Under the pieces are notes generated by a model, which ran no database searches, was not told where the DNA came from, and saw nothing but the letters and a program-made list of their open reading frames with translations. The position numbers were made by a program, and so were the translations under genes. 64,000 nt of DNA. Source: Rhabditophanes sp. KR3021 (taxonomy: Eukaryota > Nematoda > Chromadorea > Rhabditida > Alloionematidae). The DNA lies in NCBI GenBank assembly GCA_963281155.1, contig CAUJLY010000004.1, positions 4,712,001 to 4,776,000 on the forward strand, given 5' to 3'. Position 1 is the stretch's first letter. Every line of letters begins with the position of its first letter. This document shows positions 11,810 through 22,382 of this stretch, in pieces.

Positions 11810-13108
11810 TTAGTAACCACCGGATGCCGCAGATTTATATGATCCAGAAGCAGGTGGTGGAGCTTGTTGGTAGCCTCCAGAAGAAGTAGAAGCACCGCCT
11901 GGTTTAGGTCCAGTACGCTTCCCATGTTTCTCCTTGAGTGCATCTCTTTTTGGACATTCGCAATAGTGAGCATCCAAGCCCTAAAATAATTGTAACCTCA
12001 GTATAATCGAGATAAACTTACATCTTTCCCGACGTCTCCATCATTTCCATTTTCACCAGCGGGTCCACTTGGTCCGACATAACCTTCGGCTCCTGGTAGA
12101 CCTGGTTCCCCAATTTTGCCAGGTCCAGCCGGTGGTCCTTGGTCTCCAACAACTCCTTGTGGCCTAAAAAGATCATTATTTGTACTAAGACGCCATACCC
12201 TACCCATGCTCTCCGGGAGGTCCTGGCAACCCTTTGCGGCCAACAATTTTGTCGATGTCATTTCCTTTCGCCCCTGTAGCTCCAGGACTGCCAGCATCGC
12301 CAGTTGGTCCTTGATCTCCTGGTGGCCCGCATTCTCCTGGGATGCCATCCTCTCCATCAGCACCGGAGTTTCCTCTATTTCCTAAATAAAGACATTGTAA
12401 TTACTCTTTAGCGTTTTCACTTACCTCTTCCACCTCTAGCTCCTGGTTTTCCTTGTTTTCCGGCTTCTCCTTCAACTCCAGCAGGGCAAGTGTAACATCC
12501 CCTTGTTTGGGTGTTCTTCTGGTTGTTATTATCTAAAACAGCTATTATTTAATCAAAGTTTTCTGCCTCACCTTCACCAGGTTGACCATCCTTTCCATTT
12601 TGACCTAAGATAATTAAAATGTAAATATATTTGTGATATTGACAAATTTACCGGGGATGCCAGGAATACCAGGCATTCCAACTGGTCCAGGAGACCCACG
12701 TGGACAACCATTCCCAACATGCTCAACACCCTCATCTCCTGAGTCTGATCCACTGCCGGCACATCCACTACCACCTGCGCCACTTCCACTACATCCTCCT
12801 GGACCAGATGGACCACTACTAGCTGAGCAGACGCAAACTTGCTGACGTACCGGAGCTTCTACGGGTTGAGAAGCAGCGTAACCTCCGTAATTTTGACGTC
12901 TGATTCTGTTTGATGCAGTTCCAGCTCCGAGTTTCAACATATTTCCCCAAGTGTGAGTTGATTGTGTTTTGAATGTGTCCATTTCTCGGTCGATTTCAGC
13001 CCAAATATTCTGCACTTCATTGTACACATTAGAAATAGCCAAAAGACAGATTAACAATGTCAATCCAGAGGCAGCGATCGCCCCGCACGTAGCTGTGGTC
13101 AGAGACAT
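11810..13108 (-). CDS. Cuticle collagen
   Basis: Structural protein of the nematode cuticle, 362 residues. Six exons on minus: 13108-12652, 12604-12572, 12532-12425, 12381-12204, 12163-12022, 11980-11810 (1089 bases). The N-terminus has one membrane-spanning segment ([15 protein letters not shown]), the conserved nematode collagen N-domain ([13 protein letters not shown]) and RIRRQ near residue 70, a subtilisin-type processing site. Gly-X-Y repeats follow in several blocks separated by Cys-containing interruptions (VCVCS, TCPA, ECGPPG, HYCECP), the usual places for interchain disulfides. The tail is Gly/Ser/Tyr-rich ([12 protein letters not shown]). The 5' end lies 153 bases from the divergent lectin-like gene, so the two may share a promoter. 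Which collagen group it belongs to was not determined. Confidence 0.92.
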
Positions 13109-13261
13109 TTTTTGCCTAAAATGACACGATTTCCTATTTATATACTTTTCGTAATAACTAGTATATATGCATCCCTTTAGGCACCATTAGTTATTTTTTT
13201 AGGTTATTCAAAACAATCTAGTTAAATAGATCATTATTATTAGGCAATACTGTTATTTGCA

Positions 13262-14548
13262 ATGATAGGTATAACTAAATTAATATTTTTTATTGCTCTT
13301 TTCAAATTTATTCAACCAAATTACATTCAAAATACAAATATATTCCCCCCTTACTCGGAATGTTCAAATGACGGCTTTATTTATGCTGAAAACTTCAAGT
13401 GTTATAAAGTATTTCAAAGAATACAAAAACTGGAAGATGCTGTTTCAATTTGCGAATCACATAATTCAACTGTAGCATCATTGCACTCTTTCTTGGTTAG
13501 TTGATATTCATACTTATCCTTATTCCATTTGTGCGTTATTTAGGATAAATATCACTTCATTAATTTTTTGAATAAGTTCAACCTAAGGAATGAAAAAATA
13601 ATTATCATGTCTGGTTACAAATGTATTGACAAACATGTATGTAATTGGTTCGATCTTTCAAAGTTTGCATCTCTATCATCCTTCCCTAAATGTGGAAACA
13701 ACAAATCGCCTTGTTTTGGTTTTTTAATTAATAATTTGAGTACTTGGGCATGTCTTTCTGAAAATGAATATTACAAAGGAAATAACATTGGGTTTGTTTG
13801 TGAGAAAAATGATAATGCATTGAAAGAATGCAAAAATTCAAAATATAGAAGACACGGCGACGGGCATTGTTATCGTAAAATACTTGAAAATCAAACTTTT
13901 ACATCAAAAGTAGCACAATCACTGTGCGAAGACGATGATGCGAATTTACCAATTATTAAAAATGATATTGAAAATATGGTTATTAATGAATTATCTGACA
14001 ATACGGGCATTCACTTGGGATTGGAATGCGTACTTAATGAAGACGAAAAGTCACACAATTGTAGTTGGCTTGATGGAACGAAGGCAGTATATAACGGTCT
14101 TAAAGACGATAATCTAAATAATACGTGTTTTGCTATTGAAAATGATTATTATTGGAAGAGTCGAAATTGTAAAATACCTCGTAAAGTTGTTTGTCAAATA
14201 CGGAATGAATTAGCGGATAGTAATAAAGTATTTGAATTTGTTGCTGAGGATGTGAATACTGATATTACTGAATCTTATGATAGTCCATTAATTGCAAGCG
14301 AATCAAAAAACACAAACTCTTCAGATAATGAAAACACAAACTCCGTAGATAATGTAAATGTGACAAGAGATAACGAAAAGCTTAATAATATTGAAGAAAG
14401 CAATGATGAATTAAAGGAAGATTTGATTAGTATAGCTGCTTTTATTGAAAAGCCAAGTGAAGATTCTGAGAAAAAACAACTTGATTTAATTATTGAGCAA
14501 CAACCATGGGCAAAAACAGATTTGGTCAAATTGCCAAAGTATCTTTAA
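13262..14548 (+). CDS. Secreted protein with two C-type-lectin-like domains
   Basis: Predicted secreted protein of 412 residues from two exons, 13262-13495 and 13544-14548 (1239 bases). A hydrophobic signal peptide (LIFFIALFKFI) is followed by two C-type-lectin-like folds, roughly residues 30-165 and 175-285. Each shows the family pattern of a Cys-Tyr/Phe-Lys opening (FKCYKVF; GHCYRKI), an amphipathic helix with Cys (AVSICESHNS; VAQSLCEDD) and a closing Cys pair (SRNCKIPRKVVCQ). The calcium/sugar motifs EPN, QPD and WND are not seen, so carbohydrate binding is doubtful. The last 125 residues are Asn/Ser/Glu-rich, low-complexity and probably unstructured. In nematodes such proteins are often intestinal or epidermal effectors. 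Confidence 0.75.
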
Positions 14549-14901
14549 TTATATTCCTTCATTAATAAATATCTTACTTTACATTGTCTAATTTAAACAC
14601 TATGAGTAATCCCTTTATTTATATCTAATCTGTGCAAAAATATTGTCGATTGTTGTTCAAACGAAGAAGTCAAAAATAAAAATTAATAATACGAAATCGA
14701 CAATATTATATGGAAATTCAATTGTGCTACCAAACATTAATGTATAACGCATTTATTAAGTAGTTGATCTGTGATTTTTGTATCTCTTGATGGACTTCTA
14801 GAATTTATATTTGGATTAGTCAATACTTAAAGAGAGTTTAAATTTTATCAACAAATCATAAGAAAACACCTTTATCTAAATCACCACGAATTAATTAAAC
14901 A
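14549..14901. other. Intergenic
   Basis: AT-rich spacer between convergent 3' ends; no gene seen. Confidence 0.5.
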
Positions 14902-15072
14902 TCAAAGAATGTTTTGTAGTAAAAATATATTTCTTGTCATAAATGTTTTGTAAAAGGTTTGAATGCGTATTGCGTTCCGAAAATTGTGGTTGGAAATATC
15001 ATCTGGGTTAAGTGATACCACACTTGAAGCACGAGCTTGGTATGATAAGAATCGTTGTTGAAAAACATCCAT
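14902..15072 (-). CDS. Possible 56-residue basic protein
   Basis: Short open frame whose ATG follows TTTTTTAGAG, a good acceptor for spliced-leader trans-splicing. The product begins MDVFQQRFLSYQARASS and is basic and amphipathic, a composition seen in small mitochondrial proteins, with a hydrophobic end (RNIFLLQNIL). It lies about 325 bases downstream of the BTB-like gene on the same strand, so it could be a downstream operon member. No family recognised; it could be non-coding. Confidence 0.3.
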   Translation of the reverse strand: MDVFQQRFLSYQARASSVVSLNPDDISNHNFRNAIRIQTFYKTFMTRNIFLLQNIL

Positions 15073-15396
15073 CTCTAAAAAATCGAACATTGTAAATATT
15101 ACATTCAAAAATATAAATTTTAAAATTGTTTTAATAAAAATATGTTTTAACAGAGATGTATTCAGTTAATAAGTTTATTCCAATCAAATGTCTACTATGT
15201 TAAATTTAATAGGAGGAATATTTGTATGCAATTGACCTAAATATGTATATATTTACTTCAAGTGATTTTAATAAATACAAGAAAATATCAAAACACTTCA
15301 TATAAATCTTTATTTGATTCTGCCAATTACTTTATATTTACTAAAATAATGCTTAATTTATTTTATAACCTAATGGGCAATACTATTTATTTAATT
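15073..15396. other. Spacer downstream of the BTB-like gene
   Basis: AT-rich, short enough for an intercistronic spacer; nothing else seen. Confidence 0.4.
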
Positions 15397-17216
15397 TTAC
15401 TTTATTCCCTTTTGGGGTCCTTTTTTCAAGCTTTTGGATTTAGTAAGTGACATAAAGTAGTCAGCAACTGGAACACTTATAGCATTATTGAGGCATGATT
15501 GGTTATTTGGCGGTTGCTGAGAGATGGTAGAATCAGCTTGGTTGTAGATTATTTGAGAACCGTTTCCATGATGTCTTCCAATTGGTTTTTGATAGTAAAC
15601 AGAAGGATCATAGTGGAATGGACGTTGATATTCAGGACATTGAGGTGGAAGTGGAGCTTGGTACGGTTGATTGAAGTAACTTGGAGGTTCAAAGCATGGT
15701 ACTGGTTGATTGACAGAGCATGGAATTTGTTTAGCAAATGGAGCCGTTTCTCGGGCATAGTCAGAATATTGTCCTGCGTACAAGGAATGATGGTTACCAG
15801 GATCCAAAAATTGTCTAGTGCATGTAGGTGGATTGTAATTAGGAATATTACAACTTGGGTGACTCCATACATTTTGAAGGCCATCTACAAATCTCTGCTG
15901 TTCAAAGGCAGTTTCGGATCCAAGAGAGTACATTTGTCTTTGGCTAGGTTCATCGATGAAGATAACATAGTTATCATTTCCAGGAGGAGTAATGAGCCTC
16001 TTGTAATCTGGTAGAGGGGGTTCATCAAGCGATGGTTTCATCTTATAAAGTATTTGAGGAGCCTTATCTCTTTCTGGTTTTTTGTAACAATTTTTGATTT
16101 TCATCAAGCCCATCAAGTTTCTGCTTCGTTGAGAATTGCAGGATGATTGAGATCTTCCTCTAACACTATATCTACTACCTCTGAAATCAGCCATCTGTTG
16201 TTCTGCAGAATGCTTCTTGGAAAATGGTGCTTTTTGAGTAGGTCTGTTTGGTTTCTTACAATTAACTCGAGGTTGATGATTTCTACTATTAGTAAGATTA
16301 GCAATTATCTTATCTCCGATGATAATTTTAGCGCCTCGATAGGCAGTCAATTCAGGAGGTCTTTTAATGCCATCCAATTCAGATTGAGTGAAGTTTTTCT
16401 TTCCAATAACATTCGAAACTACAACATCAGCCAAGTTTTGTTTAGATTGTCGAAACAGATCTGGAATCTTGTTGATTTCTTCTATATCATTCAAATCAAA
16501 GACCTTCTTCCCGATCACAAGTTTGGAATCCAAAGCACTTTTGTTCATGGTAACATCCGTTAGGCTTGAGGAGGGATTAGCTTTTTTGCCAGATTCATTT
16601 AAATTCATTTGCTTAAGAATGGTATCAAGAGTTAATTGGATTTTGTGGAGAAATTTAATGGTCATCATGTCAGTTTTGTCATCATTTGAAACAGAAATAG
16701 AGTGGGTTGCTTTTCTTTCACCATTCTTAGATCCATCTGTCTTTGATACTTCAGACTTTTTGGCTCTCAAAATATCTTGAAAGATCTCCTTAAAAACCAT
16801 TTGAAGGTCGTTACATTCAAGTTTGACCAAAATTTCGTAGATGTTAGCGGCTCTGTCGACAGGGAAAGAAGCATCTCCTGTATGCAGAAGACGAATAACG
16901 TCCTCAACATCTCTAAGATCACACACGGATAGATCAAGAACAATTTGCGAATCAACGAGTTTGCTAGTCAACTAAATTAAAATTATTATTAAAAGTTGCA
17001 TATTAAATTTACCTTCTTAATGTAGTTGGAACGAGAACTAGTTAAAAAGCGGTTCAATCTTCTATTGATAGGTCCAACACGTACGATAATATCATCATGA
17101 CTTTCCTTGCACATTTTTTGGCTGTTCTCTATAAAAGCATGAGCTTGAGTCGGCTTATTGTCGTAGCAGATAGCACCATTTTCTCGAGTATAAACATTGA
17201 TTGTGGCGAATTCCAT
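15397..17216 (-). CDS. BTB-like protein with Pro/Tyr-rich C-terminus
   Basis: Protein of 592 residues from two exons, 17216-17013 and 16971-15397 (1779 bases). The ATG is three bases after TTTCTTAG, a trans-splice-type acceptor. The first 140 residues resemble a divergent BTB/POZ fold: DDIIVRVGPINRRLN, then SRSNYIKK, then IVLDLSVCDLRDVEDVIRLL and a closing helix (RAANIYEILVKLECNDLQM). BTB domains mediate dimerisation or Cullin-3 binding. No kelch, MATH or zinc-finger partner is visible. The middle is Lys/Ser/Arg-rich (GSRYSVRGRSQSSCNSQRS) and the tail rich in Pro, Tyr and Gln (YQAPLPPQCPEYQRPF), suggesting a disordered scaffold. The BTB call is moderate; the gene itself is secure. Confidence 0.7.
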
Positions 17217-18239
17217 AACCTAAGAAATAATTTGAATAATAAAGCAATACTTAATGAATTGTTATTCTTGCCGCATTTTAACCAATTTTACACAGTCAAA
17301 ATCTACATAATGAAAATGCTAATTTCTTATTTATTTCCTTACTTTCTTAATTCCGTAAATTTGTCTGAAACATTTTTTCTAGGATTTTTGTAGTGCCTAC
17401 TGCGACCTAATATGTACATGTTACTTAATTAAGGCAATACACGAAGCTACCAGAATTGCAAGACATAATACACTTTTAATTGATTACACGTTCACTTATT
17501 AACACACATTACATATTTAATAGTATAAATATTTTAAATCACGTAAAATTTGATTAGTTAATATGTTTTTATGATAGGTACGTAGAGATAATATTTTGAA
17601 TTGTTAGATACCGAAGCAGCTTCAACAATCACTAACCATCTCAACAATTTTATGGACCGTTATTCTTCTTGTTCAAATTCAATACTTAAATTTCTCGGAT
17701 TCAAAAAGTGTAAGAAATACGAAGATATAATAAGAAAGAATATTGCACGGCATTATCTCCTATCAATATGAAACTGCTCTAAAGAATTCATGATTGTATT
17801 CGATCTTTTGCTTTCATCCCAAGTTAGCAGCTTTAAGTATAATTGAACTAAGTGGATATTTAGGAGTCTTTTGCCAATGCAGTTATTCATTTTCTTTGTT
17901 TTATGAAGCTGTAAAAATGTGGAAGAACAAGGAGATTATTATTCATAAGGTTTCAATTAATCTGGAAGAAGTTGTAATTCAGAAAGAACTAATTAATCAG
18001 ATTGAAGTTATTTCTAAAAGCGACGGGATTAGTAAGAATGAAGTTAAACCTATTCAAGCAAAACGTTTGTAACTATTGCAAATTAAAAGTAAATGAAACA
18101 TCGTGTGTTTGAAGATAACCTTATTATATGTAAATTGATTAAAGCCAAAAGAGAAGATTAGGTTAAAAAGAGGAATTGTTGAATAATTAATTCCTTGTAG
18201 CTTTTATACCAGTACTTCTTCTGGTGAACCAGCATTAGG
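17217..18239. other. Intergenic with an unexplained open frame
   Basis: A plus-strand frame at about 17794-18072 lacks an ATG. It contains a hydrophobic segment (SGYLGVFCQCSYSFSLFYEA, then MWKNKE) that could be one span of a PQ-loop or SWEET-type transporter, followed by a polar tail. No splice partner in phase was found, so I regard it as a fragment or chance frame. Otherwise AT-rich with no other signal. Confidence 0.3.
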
Positions 18240-18840
18240 TGTAAAAGGTATTGCAGGGTTACTATAGGTGGTTTCTTTGCAATTTGTTTGGGTAGATATT
18301 TTTTAGGAGTTGGAATTGCTTTAACTCTTTTGTAGCAATTTGAATATCATCACTTTCCTCATGTTTAACTTCTTCGGTCGTGTCTCTTGGTCGTCACCAG
18401 GGGAATAATCTGGCCCATGTGCAGCTATTTCACTGCCAGAACAGATTGACTCATTCTCTTTGCTATCTTCAGCAGCAACATTATCTTTATTAAATGATAT
18501 AGTTGCGCATATTCAGTAAATTTTACAAGTGCACATTTTTCTATAGAATACAGAAATAAATTAGATTAATAATTTTATTTAAATAAAGTAAGTATTACAT
18601 GACAACATAATTCAAAAAATACGGACACATGACATATTTGATTATTTTCTACTTCCACCTCAAAGATCATAGTCATTGTAATGAGGATGTTTAGAGTATT
18701 CATACAGATGGAAAATTGAGAATTAATTGAATCGTATCTATCAACTGTATGAGCACGGCCACATTCATCACAGTACATGACACCTGGTTGAATATAAAAT
18801 TATAATGCATGTTTTGATATTACATGAAATTCTTTTCCAC
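18240..18840 (-). pseudogene. Possible zinc-finger gene remnant
   Basis: Minus-strand coding-like pieces in several frames that I could not join. One begins MYCDECGRAHTVDRYDS after a CAACCAG acceptor and has a CxxC pair; another is acidic (AEDSKENESICSGSE) and a third continues PEVKHEESDDIQIATKEL one frame away. The break between the last two has no intron of usable length, which suggests a frameshift and decay. It could also be a real gene with unusual splicing. Confidence 0.3.
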
Positions 18841-19025
18841 AAAATTTATTCCAAAACGGACTGTGTGTCTAAGAAGTAACGTTGATTATTTATTTGATTT
18901 TTAAATCCCTTTTTATGCAAATTATTCATAAAATATAAATAAATCATATTTAAATTTTTATATTTTTTTGGTATATTAAAAGTAATGTCGTGTTGGAATG
19001 TGTCACTTTATTCTCTATTTTAGCG

Positions 19026-20360
19026 ATGCTTATTGACTATTCCAAGTGGAAAAAAATTGAAGTTTCAGATGATGAAGATGATGTTCATCCAAACATCGAC
19101 ACTCCTTCACTCTTCAGATGGAGGCATCAAGCTAGACTCGAAAAGATGGTTCAAAAGAAGGAACAACAAATACGGATGGACGAAGAAAAAGCTTTATTAT
19201 TGAAGGAACAAAAGGAAATCAGTGACAAATTGAAAGAGGCGTCCTTGGAAGAAAATTCTGGTTTTTTAGTCAAACTGGGTGAAATCAAGAAGCAAGAAGA
19301 AGCGTTTAAAGTAAAGGAAGATGAACTCGCCAAAGCTGCTAGACAAGAGGCTTGGAACGTTGACACAATTGGAAAAGTCACTATGAATAAGTCAAGAATC
19401 AATAAGGCTACCGGGAACAAAGTTGAAATTAAGAAAAATGCTACAGATGGACAAGCCATGGTCAGCTATTTTGACAAATACAACTGTGAGTTGAAGAAAT
19501 TGGAGCTAATTGACGGTGATTATGTTTTGGAAAAGTTTCTGCTTGAAAGTCCATTCCTAGTTGATGACGATGCTGGTTCTTACTTGACTCTTCAAGGTTT
19601 AGAGTATGCGATGGATGGAAATTTTAAAATGCTCCACAAATGCGTTGAAAAAGTGGTCCTTATTCAATACATCACTGAGTGTGCACAATATTTGAATGAG
19701 AAACCAAATGACCCACGTGTAATTAAAGAATTTTTCAAAAAGAGACGAATGGCTAACCCTGAATTGAAAAAGGATTATTTGGACAATATCTTGGAAATTG
19801 AAACTCGCATCAAAAATAGAGCCGCTGAAAAGATCAAGACCAAAGCCGAAGAAGAACGCAGCAAGCGAATTGCTTTTTCTCCAGGTGGTTTAGATCCAAA
19901 AGAAGTATTAGATTCACTTCCATCCAATTTAAGAGGGGCTTTTATTTCTCAGGACAAAAACGCCTTGGTCAATGTTTTTACTGAAATGGATGAAGACGTT
20001 GCTCAATATCATTTAGATCGCTGTATCAAGTCTGGTTTGTGGTCACCCAATGTCTCTGATCATCATTCTCCTCCTTCAAATGTTGTTGTGCCTGAAGAAG
20101 ATTCTGCCGAGGGAATGGAATCTAAAGCTGTGCTCTCCGAAAATAGAGTTGCAAGGGAATCTGAAGATCCACGTGTTACTCAATTAATGGATACATCGAC
20201 TGCCAGTGAAGGTTATGGAAATGATCAATCTTCTTCTCTTGCCAACAAGTCTTTCCCCTACGTTTCTACAACTGAATATTTCGATCTTGAAAGTGATAGT
20301 GATGATGATATTGATCAAACATATGAAGATGCTCAAGAAATGCTCCATAAGAATATTTGA
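19026..20360 (+). CDS. cdc-37: Hsp90 co-chaperone Cdc37
   Basis: Cdc37 loads protein kinase clients onto Hsp90 in the cytosol. The single exon encodes 445 residues. The N-terminus is nearly diagnostic: DYSKWKKIEVSDDEDDVHPN followed by IDTPSLFRWRHQARLEKM. The Ser at residue 14 in VSDDED is the conserved casein kinase 2 site that controls client binding. Then come a coiled coil (KKEQQIRMDEEKALLLKEQ), the middle Hsp90-binding domain (about 150-300) and a C-terminal helical part. The last 80 residues are an acidic Ser-rich extension. I place the start at MLIDYSKW because it aligns with the family and lies two bases after CTATTTTAG, a trans-splice acceptor; an upstream in-frame ATG lies before that site. 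A poly-A signal follows the stop almost at once. Confidence 0.95.
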   Translation: MLIDYSKWKKIEVSDDEDDVHPNIDTPSLFRWRHQARLEKMVQKKEQQIRMDEEKALLLKEQKEISDKLKEASLEENSGFLVKLGEIKKQEEAFKVKEDELAKAARQEAWNVDTIGKVTMNKSRINKATGNKVEIKKNATDGQAMVSYFDKYNCELKKLELIDGDYVLEKFLLESPFLVDDDAGSYLTLQGLEYAMDGNFKMLHKCVEKVVLIQYITECAQYLNEKPNDPRVIKEFFKKRRMANPELKKDYLDNILEIETRIKNRAAEKIKTKAEEERSKRIAFSPGGLDPKEVLDSLPSNLRGAFISQDKNALVNVFTEMDEDVAQYHLDRCIKSGLWSPNVSDHHSPPSNVVVPEEDSAEGMESKAVLSENRVARESEDPRVTQLMDTSTASEGYGNDQSSSLANKSFPYVSTTEYFDLESDSDDDIDQTYEDAQEMLHKNI

Positions 20361-20790
20361 TGAAATAAAGTGGGAATATATTTGACAAATATTATTGTAA
20401 TGTTTACTCGTCAATTTTAAATTTTATAATAAAATTTGGGCATTTCCTTCTTTTTGTCAATAAAAAATAATTCCATTAGTAAAAATGATTTACTCATAGA
20501 CCATAAACTTTCACATTGTTTCATACAATCTTATAACTTTTAAAATGTCTGTATCATAAAACTATTGTTATATGACTTAAAAATCAAAATTTATACGTAT
20601 TTGAAAAGTTCCTCATTTTTTGGTAGACTGCTTCGTTATTTGGATTTATGAATGTAATTAAAATAAGAATTTCATAAATAATTTCAAGGCTTACATTAAA
20701 CATTGTATTTCAAAATTACTTGCGTTTCTTATAGAAATGAATAATATGCTTTAAATGACTGCATGTAAGCTCATTTTTATGTAAAACCTT
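20361..20790. other. Intergenic
   Basis: AT-rich 3' flank of the Cdc37 gene; nothing else seen. Confidence 0.5.
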
Positions 20791-20919
20791 TTAAGAATCG
20801 TCTTCGTAATTGGCATAAAGCTTTTCTTTATTTGTTCCAAGAAAGCTTGTTACAACTTTTTGGATCAATGGAGTAAAATTAATATCAGGTCCCTTGTCAA
20901 CCAAAAAGCATAAGTATGT
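20791..20919 (-). CDS. Possible terminal exon of an unidentified small gene
   Basis: A 43-codon frame following a CATTTTAG acceptor reads with a hydrophobic start and then DKGPDINFTPLIQKVV and KLYANYEDDS before the stop. The composition is protein-like. Candidate upstream exons between 20960 and 21180 (including one with CTTTACAG before a hydrophobic stretch) could not be joined in phase, so only this exon is reported. It may be part of a small membrane protein. Confidence 0.25.
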   Translation of the reverse strand, partial: TYLCFLVDKGPDINFTPLIQKVVTSFLGTNKEKLYANYEDDS

Positions 20920-21253
20920 CTAAAATGATTTTTTAGTTTAGTTACAAGGAATCAAACAAGAAATCCCAAATCAAATCGACTTACAAGAAAAATAAAGATT
21001 TAAATAAGTCTAAAATAACATCATTTCAAAAATCACGAAAGCATCTAAGAACTTTACAATGGACCAAAAAGAATGAATGGAAAAGCTGTAAAGCAAAAAT
21101 GAACGAAAAAATTGTATTTCAAATTGTATAAGTATAATTAAATATCTTAAGAACTTTATATTATGGCCATTGCTAAACAAATAAAAATACTCAATTAGTT
21201 ATCAGAGCTGTTTATTAAGAATAAAAAAGTTCATTCATTATATACACAACATA

Positions 21254-22229
21254 TCATTTAGCCAAGCGACTAGGAATGTAGGTTTCTGGTTCTTTCCATT
21301 TTGGCTTTTCGCCATTAACTTGCTTTTCTTGCTCCCGGACAATTTTGAATAGTTCAACATCACGCCATGCAGCTTTATTGAAATCTGGCCTAAGATTGTG
21401 AGTAGGTGGGGGAGGCGCAAATTTGTGTTCTTTGTCTGACTTAAAGTGTGCATCCTTGTAAAGATCTTCCTCTTTAACATGCTTATCAGGTTTAGCTTTC
21501 TTAGTTCTCCAATGATTATCATCATCTGGATTTCCTCTGTTTGCATCGTCCTTTTCATCCCTCTTTTCTTGTTTTCTCAATCTCTTTTCACGTTTCCTTT
21601 CCTTCTTCTCTTCCTTCGCTATTTTCTTCTTCTCCTTCAACAGATCTTTGTTAATTTGTGCGATTCCCAGAGCAGAGACTTCTTCAAGTTTACTTTTGAC
21701 TTCCGATAGTCGCTTTTCCTCTTTTTCTTCAAGACGACGGATTTCCTTTTCCTCTAATTTGATGACTCGGGGAGCACATCCCTCTTCGTACAATTCCCGT
21801 GTTTTTTCATCCATAGTTTCCTTATACTTGGGGACTTTGTATTCCTCAACATGATCTACTTTAAGTAACCTTTTCAAAAGCTAAGAAATAATAATTATTA
21901 TAAATATAAACTATACTTACAGTTATTCCATTCATATTGTCGACAGCTAAAACGGTTGAACGTTGATCTTCATAACAAAGGAAACAAAATCCTTTAGATT
22001 TACCAGTTTTATGATCTCTCACTAAATTGATGTGTACAACTTCGCCATATTGCGAAAATACGGCTATAACATCTCCTTCTGTTAAGTCATAGGATAGGCC
22101 ATTTATGTGAATCCAAGCAGAGTCCTTATATTGCCGATGCCATGACCTGGTACTGTCCCCTGAATATCCTGACTTTAGCTCAAGATCATTCAGCTTCTGG
22201 ATTTTGTTAATATCAGACACACGATTCAT
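21254..22229 (-). CDS. rbmx2: RNA-binding protein RBMX2 (Ist3/Snu17 family)
   Basis: Spliceosome-associated protein of 311 residues, the counterpart of yeast Ist3 in the RES pre-mRNA retention and splicing complex. Two exons, 22229-21921 and 21880-21254 (936 bases). Start chosen at MNRVSDINKIQKLND, which aligns with the family; the frame upstream is open but has no matching sequence. One RRM spans about residues 35-115: SAWIHINGLSYDLTEGD holds RNP2, and KSKGFCFLCYEDQRSTVLAV holds RNP1. The family linker VDHVEEYKVPK follows. The rest is a strongly charged Lys/Glu helix region and ends with a short Pro/Trp-containing tail (WRDVELFKIVREQEKQ). It lies head to head with the NO66 gene, with 153 bases between start codons, so a shared promoter is likely. 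Confidence 0.92.
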
Positions 22230-22382
22230 AATAAATAATAGATATATTATCAAATGCAAACAACAATCTACCATATGAGATACGCGCCTTTCCACACATT
22301 CATCTTACGAAGAAATTCTGCGTTTAAAAGCTTTTTTAAATTTAAACAAGAATTAATGTCCATTATACAATAATATCTCATC

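Noticed and set aside
12116..12845. Plus-strand open frames rich in Pro, Gly and Ser
   Set aside because: They are mirror frames of the Gly-X-Y collagen repeats on minus, where the exon structure and collagen motifs are complete.
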